Source: Roseisalinus antarcticus (GTDB lineage Bacteria > Pseudomonadota > Alphaproteobacteria > Rhodobacterales > Rhodobacteraceae). Taken from it: DNA of 64,000 nucleotides. The first letter of the stretch is position 1. Each line of letters starts with the position of its first letter. The stretch covers positions 1 to 64,000 of the forward strand of contig NZ_FWFZ01000012.1 of assembly GCF_900172355.1 (NCBI RefSeq), read 5' to 3'. Below the pieces are notes generated by a model that was given only the letters and a program-made list of their open reading frames with translations, made no database searches and was not told the origin of the DNA. The translations under genes were made by a program, and so were the position numbers. This document shows positions 61,701 to 64,000 of the stretch, one piece after another.

Positions 61701-64000
61701 ACGTTGATGTCGCCGACCGTGGCGGTGACGCTGTCGGCATTCTCGATGAACGACAGCACCTGCGCGTTGATCTGGTTGTAGGCCAGCGCCCCCGCGATCC
61801 CCACCGTCTTGGCCGTGCCCTTGGCGACACTGGTGCCCAGCGAGCCCGAGATCAGCCGGCTGTCGAACACGCTGACCACGTCGAGCGCCCCGACCGTCAT
61901 CGGCACGTCGCGCACGTATGCGCGCACGTTGTCGGCCAGGCTGTTCACCGCCAGCGCGGCGGCGATGGAGATCTGGAACTTGTCCTCCTGACCATCCGTC
62001 GTATCGTTGATCCCTGGAACAACCGGGGTCGCGCCGGCGACCGCGATCGCGCTGACATCGCCGAGGCTGGCCGCGATCACCGAGACGTCGCCGGTCGTCC
62101 GGAAAGCGGGGGGGGCCCCGGCGACCGGATCCGCATAGATCCGGCTGCCGATCCGGGCTTCCGCGTCGCGCTCCACGAAATTGGTGACCAGGGTCCCGGC
62201 GATCCCGATCTTCTGCGTCGTCGCGAAGGACCCGCCGACGTTGACGACGGTCTTGTCGTCGACGGCCCGAATCACCGCTGTCCCGGTCCCCTCGACCGTG
62301 ACGCCGTCGCCGATGACGACATCCGCGCCACGGTCCACCGTGGCATTTGTCGTGTTCCTGACGGAATAGATGTTGACCACCCCGTTCAAGGCCACCGATT
62401 TCGCGGACCCGCCCGACCCGCTGAGCAGGATGTCGCGGCCGGTGTTGAGCGCGTCGACCTCCAGCGCCTCGGCCCGGACGATGGCGCCCGAGGCGATGAC
62501 CGCCCGGGCGGCGCTTTCGATGTCGGTGACGAAGACGGCGATGCCCGCCGCGTTCTCGGTATCCTCGCCGCCGACACCCAGAAGCGAGGCGGAATCGGCC
62601 GCGTTCTTCAGCGTGAAACTGCCCTTGTTGATCGGCGACCAGCTGTTGAACGTCTTGCCGCTGCCGGTCACCCCGCCGATCGGGTCGGGCACCGAGAAAT
62701 TGCCGCCCAGGGTGATCATGTCGTTGATCGCCGTGGCCTTGACCGTCACCCGGCGGTTCGGGTCCGCCGGCGGCGCCTTGACCTTGAGGTTGCCGTCGGC
62801 GTCGCGCTGTTCCGCGCCCGTCCCATCCAGCAGCGGCACCACGTTGATGCGGGCGTCGCCGGTCAGCAGGGCGTCGGCCGAATGCCGCATCACCATGATG
62901 CCGGCCGACACCGCGATGGCCAGCTTCTCCTGACCCTGCGCCGTCGCCTGCGACCAGGCGTCGATCAGGTTGTTGTCGAGGCCGAGGTTGTCGTCGAGGT
63001 AGGTGAAGATCTGCGCGATGCCCGACTTGGCCGCATCGCCGGCGGCCACGGCTTCGGGATCCGGCATCAGCTTCCAGTAGCGGGCGTCGTCATAATCGGC
63101 GTCGCGGCTGTCGAACACCTTGTTCTCGGGGCCTGTGTATTCATACCAGCGGCCGCGCTTTTCCACTTCGCTGAATCGCTCCGAGATCCTGACCGTCTCG
63201 CCCGCCGAGAAGGCGCGGACGTAGTCGACCGGCTCCCAGCGCTCGGTATCGGTGAAATCCTCCTCGCTGAGGTCGACGTCGTTCTTGTCCGCGTCGACCG
63301 CGAAATAGGGCAGCTTGAACGCATAGGCCTGGCCGACCTCGCCGCCCGAGCTGTGGCCGGGGGCAACCTCGGCGATGAACCCGGCATCGAGCTGGCCCAC
63401 CGGATCGCCGTCGCTGAGGTATCCGTGCGAACTCAGGGTCGGCGAGGTCGAGACGGCTCCGCGGAAATTGCGCCCGTACAGGCCCAGGTCGTCGATGTCG
63501 TTGAAGGCCGTCGCCTCGACGGCGACATCGCCCCCGGCCTCGACATCCGCGGCATTGATCAGGGCATCAACGTCGTTGTTCTGCGACCCGACATAGACCG
63601 CGACGGATATGCCCGTCTCGATCGTCGCACTGTTCGGATTCAGGACCTTTCCCGACAAGGTCCGCGGCGCGAAGGTCTTCAGTTTCTTGCCGCTCTTTGC
63701 GACATCGTCGTCCTCCACGTTGTTGGCATCGGCCCCGGCGCCCGCGGTCACGTCCGGCCGTGAATTCGCGCTCGCCGTGACGCGCACGTCCCCTTCCGCG
63801 TCGACCACACTGCGCGCAGTTCCGTTGTAGTCCTCCGCGAAACCGATGCGCGCATCTACCCGGTTGCTGTCGATCTCGAGCGAAAGCGAGGCCGCCACCT
63901 GTAGTTTCGAACCGTTGGAGTCGGCTTTCGACTGGCGGGCCTGATCGGCCTTGGAGACATTTCCCGAGTTCTTCTTGTTGAGGGCGTAGGTCTTGATCGC
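36275..64000 (-). CDS. Giant repeat-rich surface/secreted protein (partial, whole locus; frame broken at two sites)
   Basis: One gene of at least 27.7 kb (over 9,200 codons) extending past the right edge, so the N-terminus and promoter are not visible. Order from N to C: long beta-helix-like repeats (about 64-54.7 kb), a cadherin-like stretch (about 54.6-54.3 kb), a matrixin-type zinc site (53.9 kb), further repeats (53.7-50.6 kb), less repetitive filamentous-type sequence (50.6-43.7 kb), repeats and RTX repeats (43-37.4 kb), an acidic linker, and a C-terminal tail. Two single-base frame breaks, near 61136 and 43710, change and then restore the frame. Homology and repeats continue across both, so it is one gene. 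Cytoplasmic enzymes are excluded; surface or secreted location is inferred from RTX repeats and the adjacent export-type operon. Confidence 0.85.
37256..37388 (-). repeat. 15-bp tandem repeat encoding (DGENT)n acidic linker
   Basis: Head-to-tail 15-bp units (plus-strand form GTTCTCGCCGTCCGT, third-position drift) encoding DGENT/GENTD repeats with variants NGQSD and DGKNT. Because the unit is a multiple of three, copy number can change without a frameshift. The wider stretch to about 37080 is acidic and Pro/Thr rich (TEDEAPTEDPPDDSEDGKQ), looks disordered and separates the RTX block from the C-terminal tail. Confidence 0.9.
37430..39980 (-). repeat. RTX (hemolysin-type) calcium-binding nonapeptide repeats
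   Basis: Many GGxGxDxLx-type nonapeptides in the coding strand, for example GGAGADILQGDGG, GGGGNDILRGASG, GGAGDDLLLGGAG, GGNGSDVIFGNLG-like and GGPGNDWLVGGTG. They bind calcium and drive folding after export. Blocks are separated by non-repeat insertions of 20-80 residues. Confidence 0.88.
43485..61112 (-). CDS. Giant protein, middle segment: repeat array, matrixin-like domain and filamentous region
   Basis: 5,875 codons open in a frame shifted by one base relative to both flanking segments; the last 70 or so codons (below about 43715) are out-of-frame noise, as seen by the change to Arg/His-rich sequence. The first part has repeats of roughly 130-150 residues with phrases such as DADAGGVAVAIA, GAGSFGAGRAENRL and VTVEA. 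The matrixin motif HEMGHAIGLDH lies at 53889-53921. Around 50.1-49.0 kb is a non-repeated stretch (LNVNGTIQSGIADREVVFDD) resembling filamentous adhesins. The start at 61112 (GTG) is only the first start codon in this frame, not a real translation start. Confidence 0.85.
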   Translation of the reverse strand: MAVAVGVGLGRNEVRREVEAKVRASTVTSEGGAGDGTARVHAVVDGYVLAVGVGIAVSAAVGSERAGAFSVAGSGAGNILRTNVRAGIERGNALGDPVFETSGALSVRAIDTTRMVSAAAAIGLSLASGDKLTVGLAAGVSVAINEAGVFDDLNEVSAFIDDVSVKASKGISVEAVQALTIAGVAVGIAASGAVSSNGPAIGLSGAGAFTFNTVESDVSAKATSTTGTVLEAGGSNGDIRLTAIEASVSDADAGGLALAVAWSSSSSTGALGAGVGVARTDFDVGLSAHTDGVSIKAGRDITVEAHVLEAPPLLAEGDFLAYGIVDPGIADQSGNGPRAKIDTVAFSGALSAGVSTGSGLTGSLALAGSVAVNRVDLRTRAYIADAPRKYDVGTPVATVGVNAGGSVTVEATDRTSTRADAGGVALSLAVGKDAAVAGSVGLSIADNRIGLGEIEGDDPANYLTEAYIRNSSVDAGEAVTVRATAITEFESVSIGGAGSVAAGFGSGSATIALAGAGASAVNYGATHVSAGITSENTAETAVAGGDVIVRAIDRSEWLADAGGVAVAIAAGLGGGGVTGAGSFGAGRAENRLTSAALATIRSVDVTASGDVTVEAISGGVPPAEQSGTGPDNQKPGIRMDAMALGGAGSGAFSGSGLSIALAASVVVSINELNQETVATVEDALIESRTGNATVRALDESALDSDAGGTAVALSVSVKGNAGAGSLGAAFSTNDMDGTVHADVLSSQIEAKNDVTVEALTRGLDLATKTLTSDQVDAGTDIITITDHGFADGDRVQLRRTSTGETDGVAGLKEDQLYVVDLISSDSFYLLRSDPGGGGQTFQQSDAMSDDEAVVMIERDTNTLRIRTDTNAELSAALRLLQTGAGGRRALQAGDRIFLNESGFTQAYTISEILLPEDQEGLRSEEVKERDFVIRLARTTLLADEASDAARTTLRADLFRSAEPIDLGAGFEGDWSLVKVQKMRTYGLGIAGSVAVAGGFSLAASGAGSDSRNLMDVSTVAQVQGSHSGIPAGEAALHAVDGDVTVRADDMSALYAESGGFSVAVSVALDPKGGAGALAFGGSVAKNEIGMTRQAAKPNVDDTARFSTFKGSDIGNGTLTVANHGLEEGDRVYLRTPRLEFVDRDVKPETTQDAFEELLGTVDPSDQNVLIDGIDFGRSYYVTEVSGNTFRLARTEADARSASPDTISFSGGGIADGAAFEIVGEVARGALPAAYVADPGTRYAELRGAARRPVQETRAIVEDAAILSGGAVDITATTRTTAVTRALVGGVSVAVSLSFSGGLVVVGAKVDNIVRSGVEATVRGTASHVDAAGAVRIRAEDQSQMVADGGAFAVAIGVALGGSGAGLGLAAGFAKTSNFAAVDTVAIVDRAWIDAGGDLAVAATADAAIGGYAFGGAGAAGGGYSAGIAVAGSGARSGNYVFGGLQARIEAVADRSATQKGITAANVSVSALDTSKIEAKSDGGSAAVGGGLAGVAITVALVDSVNTISRNVSATVHSSNIDVGAGVVSLDARTTGDSGIDVEALSAAISVAGGYGGLSFSLGGALAFNRIDNTVTAEITGTGHTVQAGDLRLNAEDRTRITSDSDSYAVSVFGGFAGGGVAVGVTFNINKVSTRVRAATSGITADVGAFDMRSRSASAITADGLAVSVVAAGGLTLAVAGAGADARSIYEGTVTANAGGTIRTGGDVTVEAASANDVRAASGGSAIAIGLVGAPIGISDASTTVTGTVKAILSANVEGLDGTGPNDIHVTAVDVSYAGANADALSGGALSIGFAGAKTVVSLSPTVTALVETGRIGSETLPIDGDLIVTAQSLNDAQALARGRSYGLVAISRSESDLTVTPEVLAEVTAPEVRALGDVRVLALNNYRHERASPADDWTFSRTSGRAYAEGKSPSGGLFAFNADSDDPNKAEGAIGDVTVTPTITAKVATGGVMDIGGDFDIVSLSAVDAEGYGLSRVEGLAGDGSARSQVRADGAVTAQFEKGDATANGRVSVLASAAHGADATAEADPGGLVWIRTNVLASTQPTVTAAVGDPSLDAGTGTPPVANLAATTGDMVVIANAPVAVFGKKVGPGVDAGSTPPQADSSVELVPIIAGNASATAGGSFYFAGLQERSLFPSYDTNDEPETGTVTLDQVVTDLETRANNAAPVIAVSAGLSLSGTGKTRAVDGLTISDDQGRDSLRVSLVGGADADLFEVVTILDPGDDLGNAVDDIRLQYVGGEIGGELVPDNDDDGIYEVFLRVQDRFGGSVLKRLEIPRGPAAILGQTEAPADPGGYIDQAALESVVAAARARWQASGLSQAQADRLDALGFSVENLRREYLAVYEGDAVIVDISASGQGWFVDATPMQDEEFTPDPYVLTATGGQARARVDLLTVVMHEMGHAIGLDHADREQRGDLMLARMLPGERRLPGINVASGATPDDGTGTHAVLTPTQVFGSRVSTLVTGGDGESGALPVGLSTVVNISAISNPVVRMSIGEGALLSAGSVDADGNLFIGIDIENSAVAEGGGAAINAIAIGSVNAYAEAGGTIDISLQGRIEYPGDLTLQLDTSSTAIARGESLAVGLGAGIGVRAVAKSDPTVNLFVEDGADIVTGGDFTIRTVADSIAYAQTKGIAVSYGLSIGVALTEATNAPNITTYVGENARVTAGGDITVETRLNADETGAATGGGAFADAQSSSGAIYGAGSGARAAATNTGVASAEARRGTLLGTGQVLNLSGAGGAQDGLYYVTGVSGDGADVSVEMRDWGGALEAGTLDAASTTLGTAGIGALDAAGLDRFAVTVAGGTATLTALDASGNALAGFFSALDDETDGTVTIRALADHTARAKSFGLAIGGLSVGASLSYATSGGTTQAWTSGSVTAGALLIEAESRDTAIATPFAAAGGIVSGSGAEAKATILSRTLAFIGAGPGEAASQRTISVGGALTVRAIATPTALARSEGFAVGAGLGVGVQLSEITLTPVVSAYLGANTKILGAGSVSVLAETRLPGAGEWSADALSTGASGGLIGVNATLTEVTSAAEVAAEVFAGVEVTGVTGNVTVVARSDLSTQGEASGKVGGLIAAGANPATSAIANETVVRIGDAVLIEAGGAFVAVADAVEDTRTRARAGSGGVIAGAAANATAIIESRTGIDIGRAEITVRDISLRSEQETSFDTNADSVSAAVVGKSGAFTTSRVSPLVTLAIASGAAVTAARSIGIDAVNRSLRTAAGQSVRSGSGGIVDLPATRSRVIVEHETGVSIGAASAATGADRHTLYLNDTKAAPGTLRIDVLNEADLRDAASLDSGGAISVARSESGIDLEMLGEIRIVGASVATNYGGIRIGARSDADVSANAAAKTYGGAGAAQGKSRADVDFTNRVTVGDGALVSGGSDVALYAGRDTSGLRNRVTAKANTDLFNKTAFPIETSPTAAAVIAGLNEIVVSGAGNSGAEGVVRAVGDVALSSLKGSLNAAGLGVARDLYRQAAEDFVNGVADAFGAENVSFEERTGTSSSGSVDEVRVDGTVRSSFLNQKTVTIQDDIDLPQDFADLAPPVPFTSASGISAGSPVISFNSPHGFSDGERVAYKTLGDTPALVFIDYFTPTGQIGFFPTDTLSNSRAYVVRVVSATELALRETPDGPDLAFVKTVRNPFLDQPEDRHTLTSLDTAVVLDEVERSAGVDAPTVIRTNLGADLARRIAEIESQQQAHSINPLTFQKLEFQRRVILQQADRLGILQGQSVIEDYVIDQIILPAISVELGDIEIEAGRLTGTGTLDSPGDAAILVENKSPYYLIVGDMEIPFGVGGHILLNGASVNTNASVIRQNGAAGGAVNLTLIDATKTEGGLISVQNTYEPFLDTDPERTDAEGNPPPAPAMEIRGQIDALSADFFALTTGGSIIVSGNLSAGSINIQSGLDFILSDENFFHISEPRGQWDGSWTFINDEALDRATDGNDATTPRSVLGSSDYNLDAKKAGGALFARGNVFIDALVLNVNGTIQSGIADREVVFDDAVEAAMKPYYDAWYTWYQYNTVRRVELVEAERRATGRNVTDPIGEADLPPEKDLDELGLDPDIVAELLSYEVDNAGGILVPDEMLPRYGYLNKFAERTFRIPIPLVDSADTGGTDAESIRKQFAATLDPGATDISPIEGIAAYLDIARHEIAVDNVAVDGGLVSLSGQIISTGDAEVVDPVTGQVLRGRDDLATIRAVDGFGHVRIDNKTRYDTRLNNINTGKGGAAGIEGRIEITDNSNVDLDGLTATADDDGPITTTFTRVGNDIRKTVTILEQTTDSNGKPGFVTRVLSDDAQHATGRETRFQTTPGQLYSWITGVSTSTVTTTNYVKETAFADIITVSELEDFEVSVDVQGPTPDNPYRLVEPEGEIVFSIADVIPDPDDYDFGSLLGGLLYSVDLAENIRYLDPDASVGDVHTDDGTLGADLVRDGYTFQAILSDSDRTVVEQRNSKTEGWWIFSTTTYYLKRVETVGESWFFRHSVKADYPINIEFTGYDTGLVDVESIGDVTVAGRIETALGEVDITSAEGAILSETPEDIISTENLTLRAATGIGGRIARDDVPALGVQLTRGERQTVDSGAPGPVEVAGAAVDLVTDSGDLAVEFLGTGVMLDRATTGDGNVWIRSQGDIGTTGGLIAGNRVTLDAGIGGIGDFRTGATASARPVLADAPVSAIRVETGDGTRINGLTGGLAAVADGNIVIREETGDTGVIEVRSRLGDVSLNSRGDLYDANLSEQVDDRAVEDLKGALWGDLYLIEDVADEADSTSGQNTVTAHDDARTEDYRSYWTASRGLTVAPPPVGFAGAAVDAAADTIYLGGIDPATGDRLNIPHRITTGEAVRIAGLGGHRLTGLAEGQLAYAIAVSATEVAFAATRAEALAGTGRLALSAGTDPGLDTAALRYELRPSVFGAVTAAADPATGVIDLGFAHGHRTGDALIYRRIEGGEDITGLTDGTVYYATDVGETMLRLALTRADALQGVGLTGLDLDPGRLDIAGVQSDAADPDFATLEIDRSRLNPLASTQLVFTAAHDLATGDRLRFAAGGGGAAAILDPAAVYFAVRVDDTTLSLATSLAEAEAGETLVDLSAAFGTRELDASALQVSFDGPRQTITVSDLSGGAAVPVTGFFDGLLPGETITISGSGGNDLRVNVLSVIEDGATLAVTPVAGEMVTAVAGSGVTFGGLGGETGSLTRLQSTVTLAADHDFATGDAVQFTAGGTVWADPDDPAGTGLEDGQTYYVAVLGPREIALATTADDALGGRNLLRFDVDAAGADGAALRAVSSFQLARHAVSEFDIGALFVGGTDPDGFAFSEDQAARLTALGLTAEEIAALEGGSVTLALPDTEAEALRSLYFEDAAEAIVQALRDGDPAPFDGRTAEAEAQRRLEALRTERAVERLARHLELSGTALLSTLDAVPADPTAGLLAEALGTRYDPNYAYAADAAEIDSLVTGATWTEAELENRLQRSLFTKTVTDTTVAIEAPNIVGTNISLYAGGDIGRSQGEITVALAGILDGSVSDAALLALSTAERDDLTFLDAGGAAIGNPYADDSPTAAAIRIALRQDLDIELTGGTIDALANDAVFLGSETDINIDDVTGFEQVRIKGDGNIYQATDASGGKAVMGRGIVLEAADGSDIGTEDQPLVIQLLDDLFDPKSFSARATNIFVRETPQFVLGGLQPSDLRVDFVFAEERAQLETIYGSILDAFDDDIANIVASRLSLVSHFSVGAMGGALNPYLEVEAGTLDAVSAGVQLRLAARGATTAQNVTAGNGPIDLDVAGALTLGTVEALAGRVTIGAFGDRRQRRCAQHHHAGAGADLGHRDRVRGRSARHDGCGTGGHGGKRRHPHPQHRRPADRAGPGKRPEPAGRADGRR
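43709..43717 (-). other. Frameshift site 2 in the giant gene
   Basis: Coding strand GCCTTCGGTGATCGAC. Removing one base (a T or a G) gives GAS-VIDGNGDALN or GAF-VIDGNGDALN and restores the frame used at the C-terminus. It is opposite in sign to site 1, so the two compensate over 17.4 kb. Confidence 0.7.
53800..54240 (-). other. Matrixin-type zinc metalloprotease domain inside the giant protein
   Basis: Motif HEMGHAIGLDH (coding 53921 down to 53889) is the HExxHxxGxxH zinc signature of metzincins. Upstream context includes VIVDISASGQGWFVDATPM and the run VDLLTVVMHEMGH, typical of matrixin-like domains in large bacterial surface proteins. The Met-turn is plausible at MLARMLPGERRLPG but not certain. 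A cadherin-like stretch (VDGLTISDDQGRDSLRVSLV) precedes it. Function could be self-processing or shedding; no propeptide was identified. Confidence 0.75.
61031..64000 (-). CDS. Giant protein, N-terminal visible segment (continues beyond window)
   Basis: Open from the window edge to a stop at 61031. The sequence at the edge (KTYALNKKNSGNVSKADQAR) is in frame, so the start codon lies outside. It has the same repeat style as the middle segment (ISIAAALAVNSLADNVRAYV, VSVGLSLSVNLVGLF). Its last codons, below about 61138, turn Pro/Arg/Ser-rich and are out-of-frame tail. Joining it after GIAGSF to the middle frame restores SKANGPNTVAVAVGVGLG. Any N-terminal sorting domain, such as LEPR-XLL of giant RTX-like proteins, would be outside the window and cannot be checked. 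Confidence 0.85.
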   Translation of the reverse strand, partial: AIKTYALNKKNSGNVSKADQARQSKADSNGSKLQVAASLSLEIDSNRVDARIGFAEDYNGTARSVVDAEGDVRVTASANSRPDVTAGAGADANNVEDDDVAKSGKKLKTFAPRTLSGKVLNPNSATIETGISVAVYVGSQNNDVDALINAADVEAGGDVAVEATAFNDIDDLGLYGRNFRGAVSTSPTLSSHGYLSDGDPVGQLDAGFIAEVAPGHSSGGEVGQAYAFKLPYFAVDADKNDVDLSEEDFTDTERWEPVDYVRAFSAGETVRISERFSEVEKRGRWYEYTGPENKVFDSRDADYDDARYWKLMPDPEAVAAGDAAKSGIAQIFTYLDDNLGLDNNLIDAWSQATAQGQEKLAIAVSAGIMVMRHSADALLTGDARINVVPLLDGTGAEQRDADGNLKVKAPPADPNRRVTVKATAINDMITLGGNFSVPDPIGGVTGSGKTFNSWSPINKGSFTLKNAADSASLLGVGGEDTENAAGIAVFVTDIESAARAVIASGAIVRAEALEVDALNTGRDILLSGSGGSAKSVALNGVVNIYSVRNTTNATVDRGADVVIGDGVTVEGTGTAVIRAVDDKTVVNVGGSFATTQKIGIAGTLVTNFVERDAEARIGSRIYADPVAGAPPAFRTTGDVSVIAASLGDVSAIAVAGATPVVPGINDTTDGQEDKFQISIAAALAVNSLADNVRAYVRDVPMTVGALDVVSVFDSRLISGSLGTSVAKGTAKTVGIAGALAYNQINAQVLSFIENADSVTATVGDINVLAYDHSSAYAAGGGISLAVASGGSNSQAGTRLSVSVGLSLSVNLVGLFGDRDDTTSGVDALRGHRVAAYVEGTELVAASGVVKIDARVVAASSGDAVLAREAAKLERDGTADYWAVAVAGAGAGVTSAGGAGSGYAIAAAGGLAFNTIDRGVEARLDRAPVTAGDVDVVAQDSPGTIGALGFGIAGSFPRPTDPTPWRSPWASASAATKSAARSRRRSGPAR
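61136..61139 (-). other. Frameshift site 1 in the giant gene (A-run)
   Basis: Plus-strand run of four A (TTTT in the coding strand). Adding one T to the coding strand turns GSFPRPTDP into GSFSKANGPN and joins the two long frames without loss of homology-like texture. A homopolymer indel, from sequencing error or mutation, is the simplest explanation. Confidence 0.75.

Overview
The window is GC-rich (roughly two-thirds G+C by eye). Its gene content (NMT1/THI5-type ABC importers, FCD-type GntR regulators, ManC and phosphomannomutase, a giant RTX protein) fits an alphaproteobacterium, most likely Rhodobacterales; that placement is inference. I see no rRNA, tRNA or CRISPR.

Layout. (1) 1-4.8 kb is a gene graveyard: IS30- and IS3-family transposase remnants, then broken copies of an SDR, a small membrane protein, a molybdopterin oxidoreductase subunit (isoquinoline 1-oxidoreductase type) and its c-type cytochrome partner. 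(2) 4.8-23.6 kb is a dense catabolic island: Asp/Glu racemase-like, RidA, NIPSNAP, two cyclic-amide-type amidohydrolases, two nitrilase-superfamily C-N hydrolases, a Rieske oxygenase with a phthalate-dioxygenase-type reductase, an ABC importer, three SDR-type proteins, a DapA-like aldolase, an MFS transporter and two paralogous FCD-GntR regulators. A near-palindromic 12-bp element (consensus WTGGYATRCCRW) lies in every main promoter region of the island, five sites in all, so it looks like one regulon for uptake and degradation of an unidentified nitrogen-containing ring compound. (3) 23.7-26.6 kb holds the GDP-mannose genes manC and phosphomannomutase. (4) 26.6-29.2 kb holds a second NMT1-type ABC importer.

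(5) 29.5-64 kb is the most unusual part. A four-gene, translationally coupled plus-strand operon encodes a GAF-HlyD fusion, a PqqD-like/M50 protease/HlyD-like fusion, a short SecA paralogue and a periplasmic adaptor. It converges, with a 17-bp gap, on a giant minus-strand gene of at least 27.7 kb (over 9,200 codons) that runs off the right edge. The giant product has beta-helix-like repeats, an internal matrixin-type zinc protease motif, RTX calcium-binding repeats, an acidic (DGENT)n linker and a distinct C-terminal tail. Its frame is interrupted by two single-base shifts about 17.4 kb apart that cancel each other, so they may be sequencing errors or real decay. I infer that the four-gene operon is a dedicated export, processing or anchoring apparatus for the giant protein; no ordinary type I ABC exporter or TolC is in the window.
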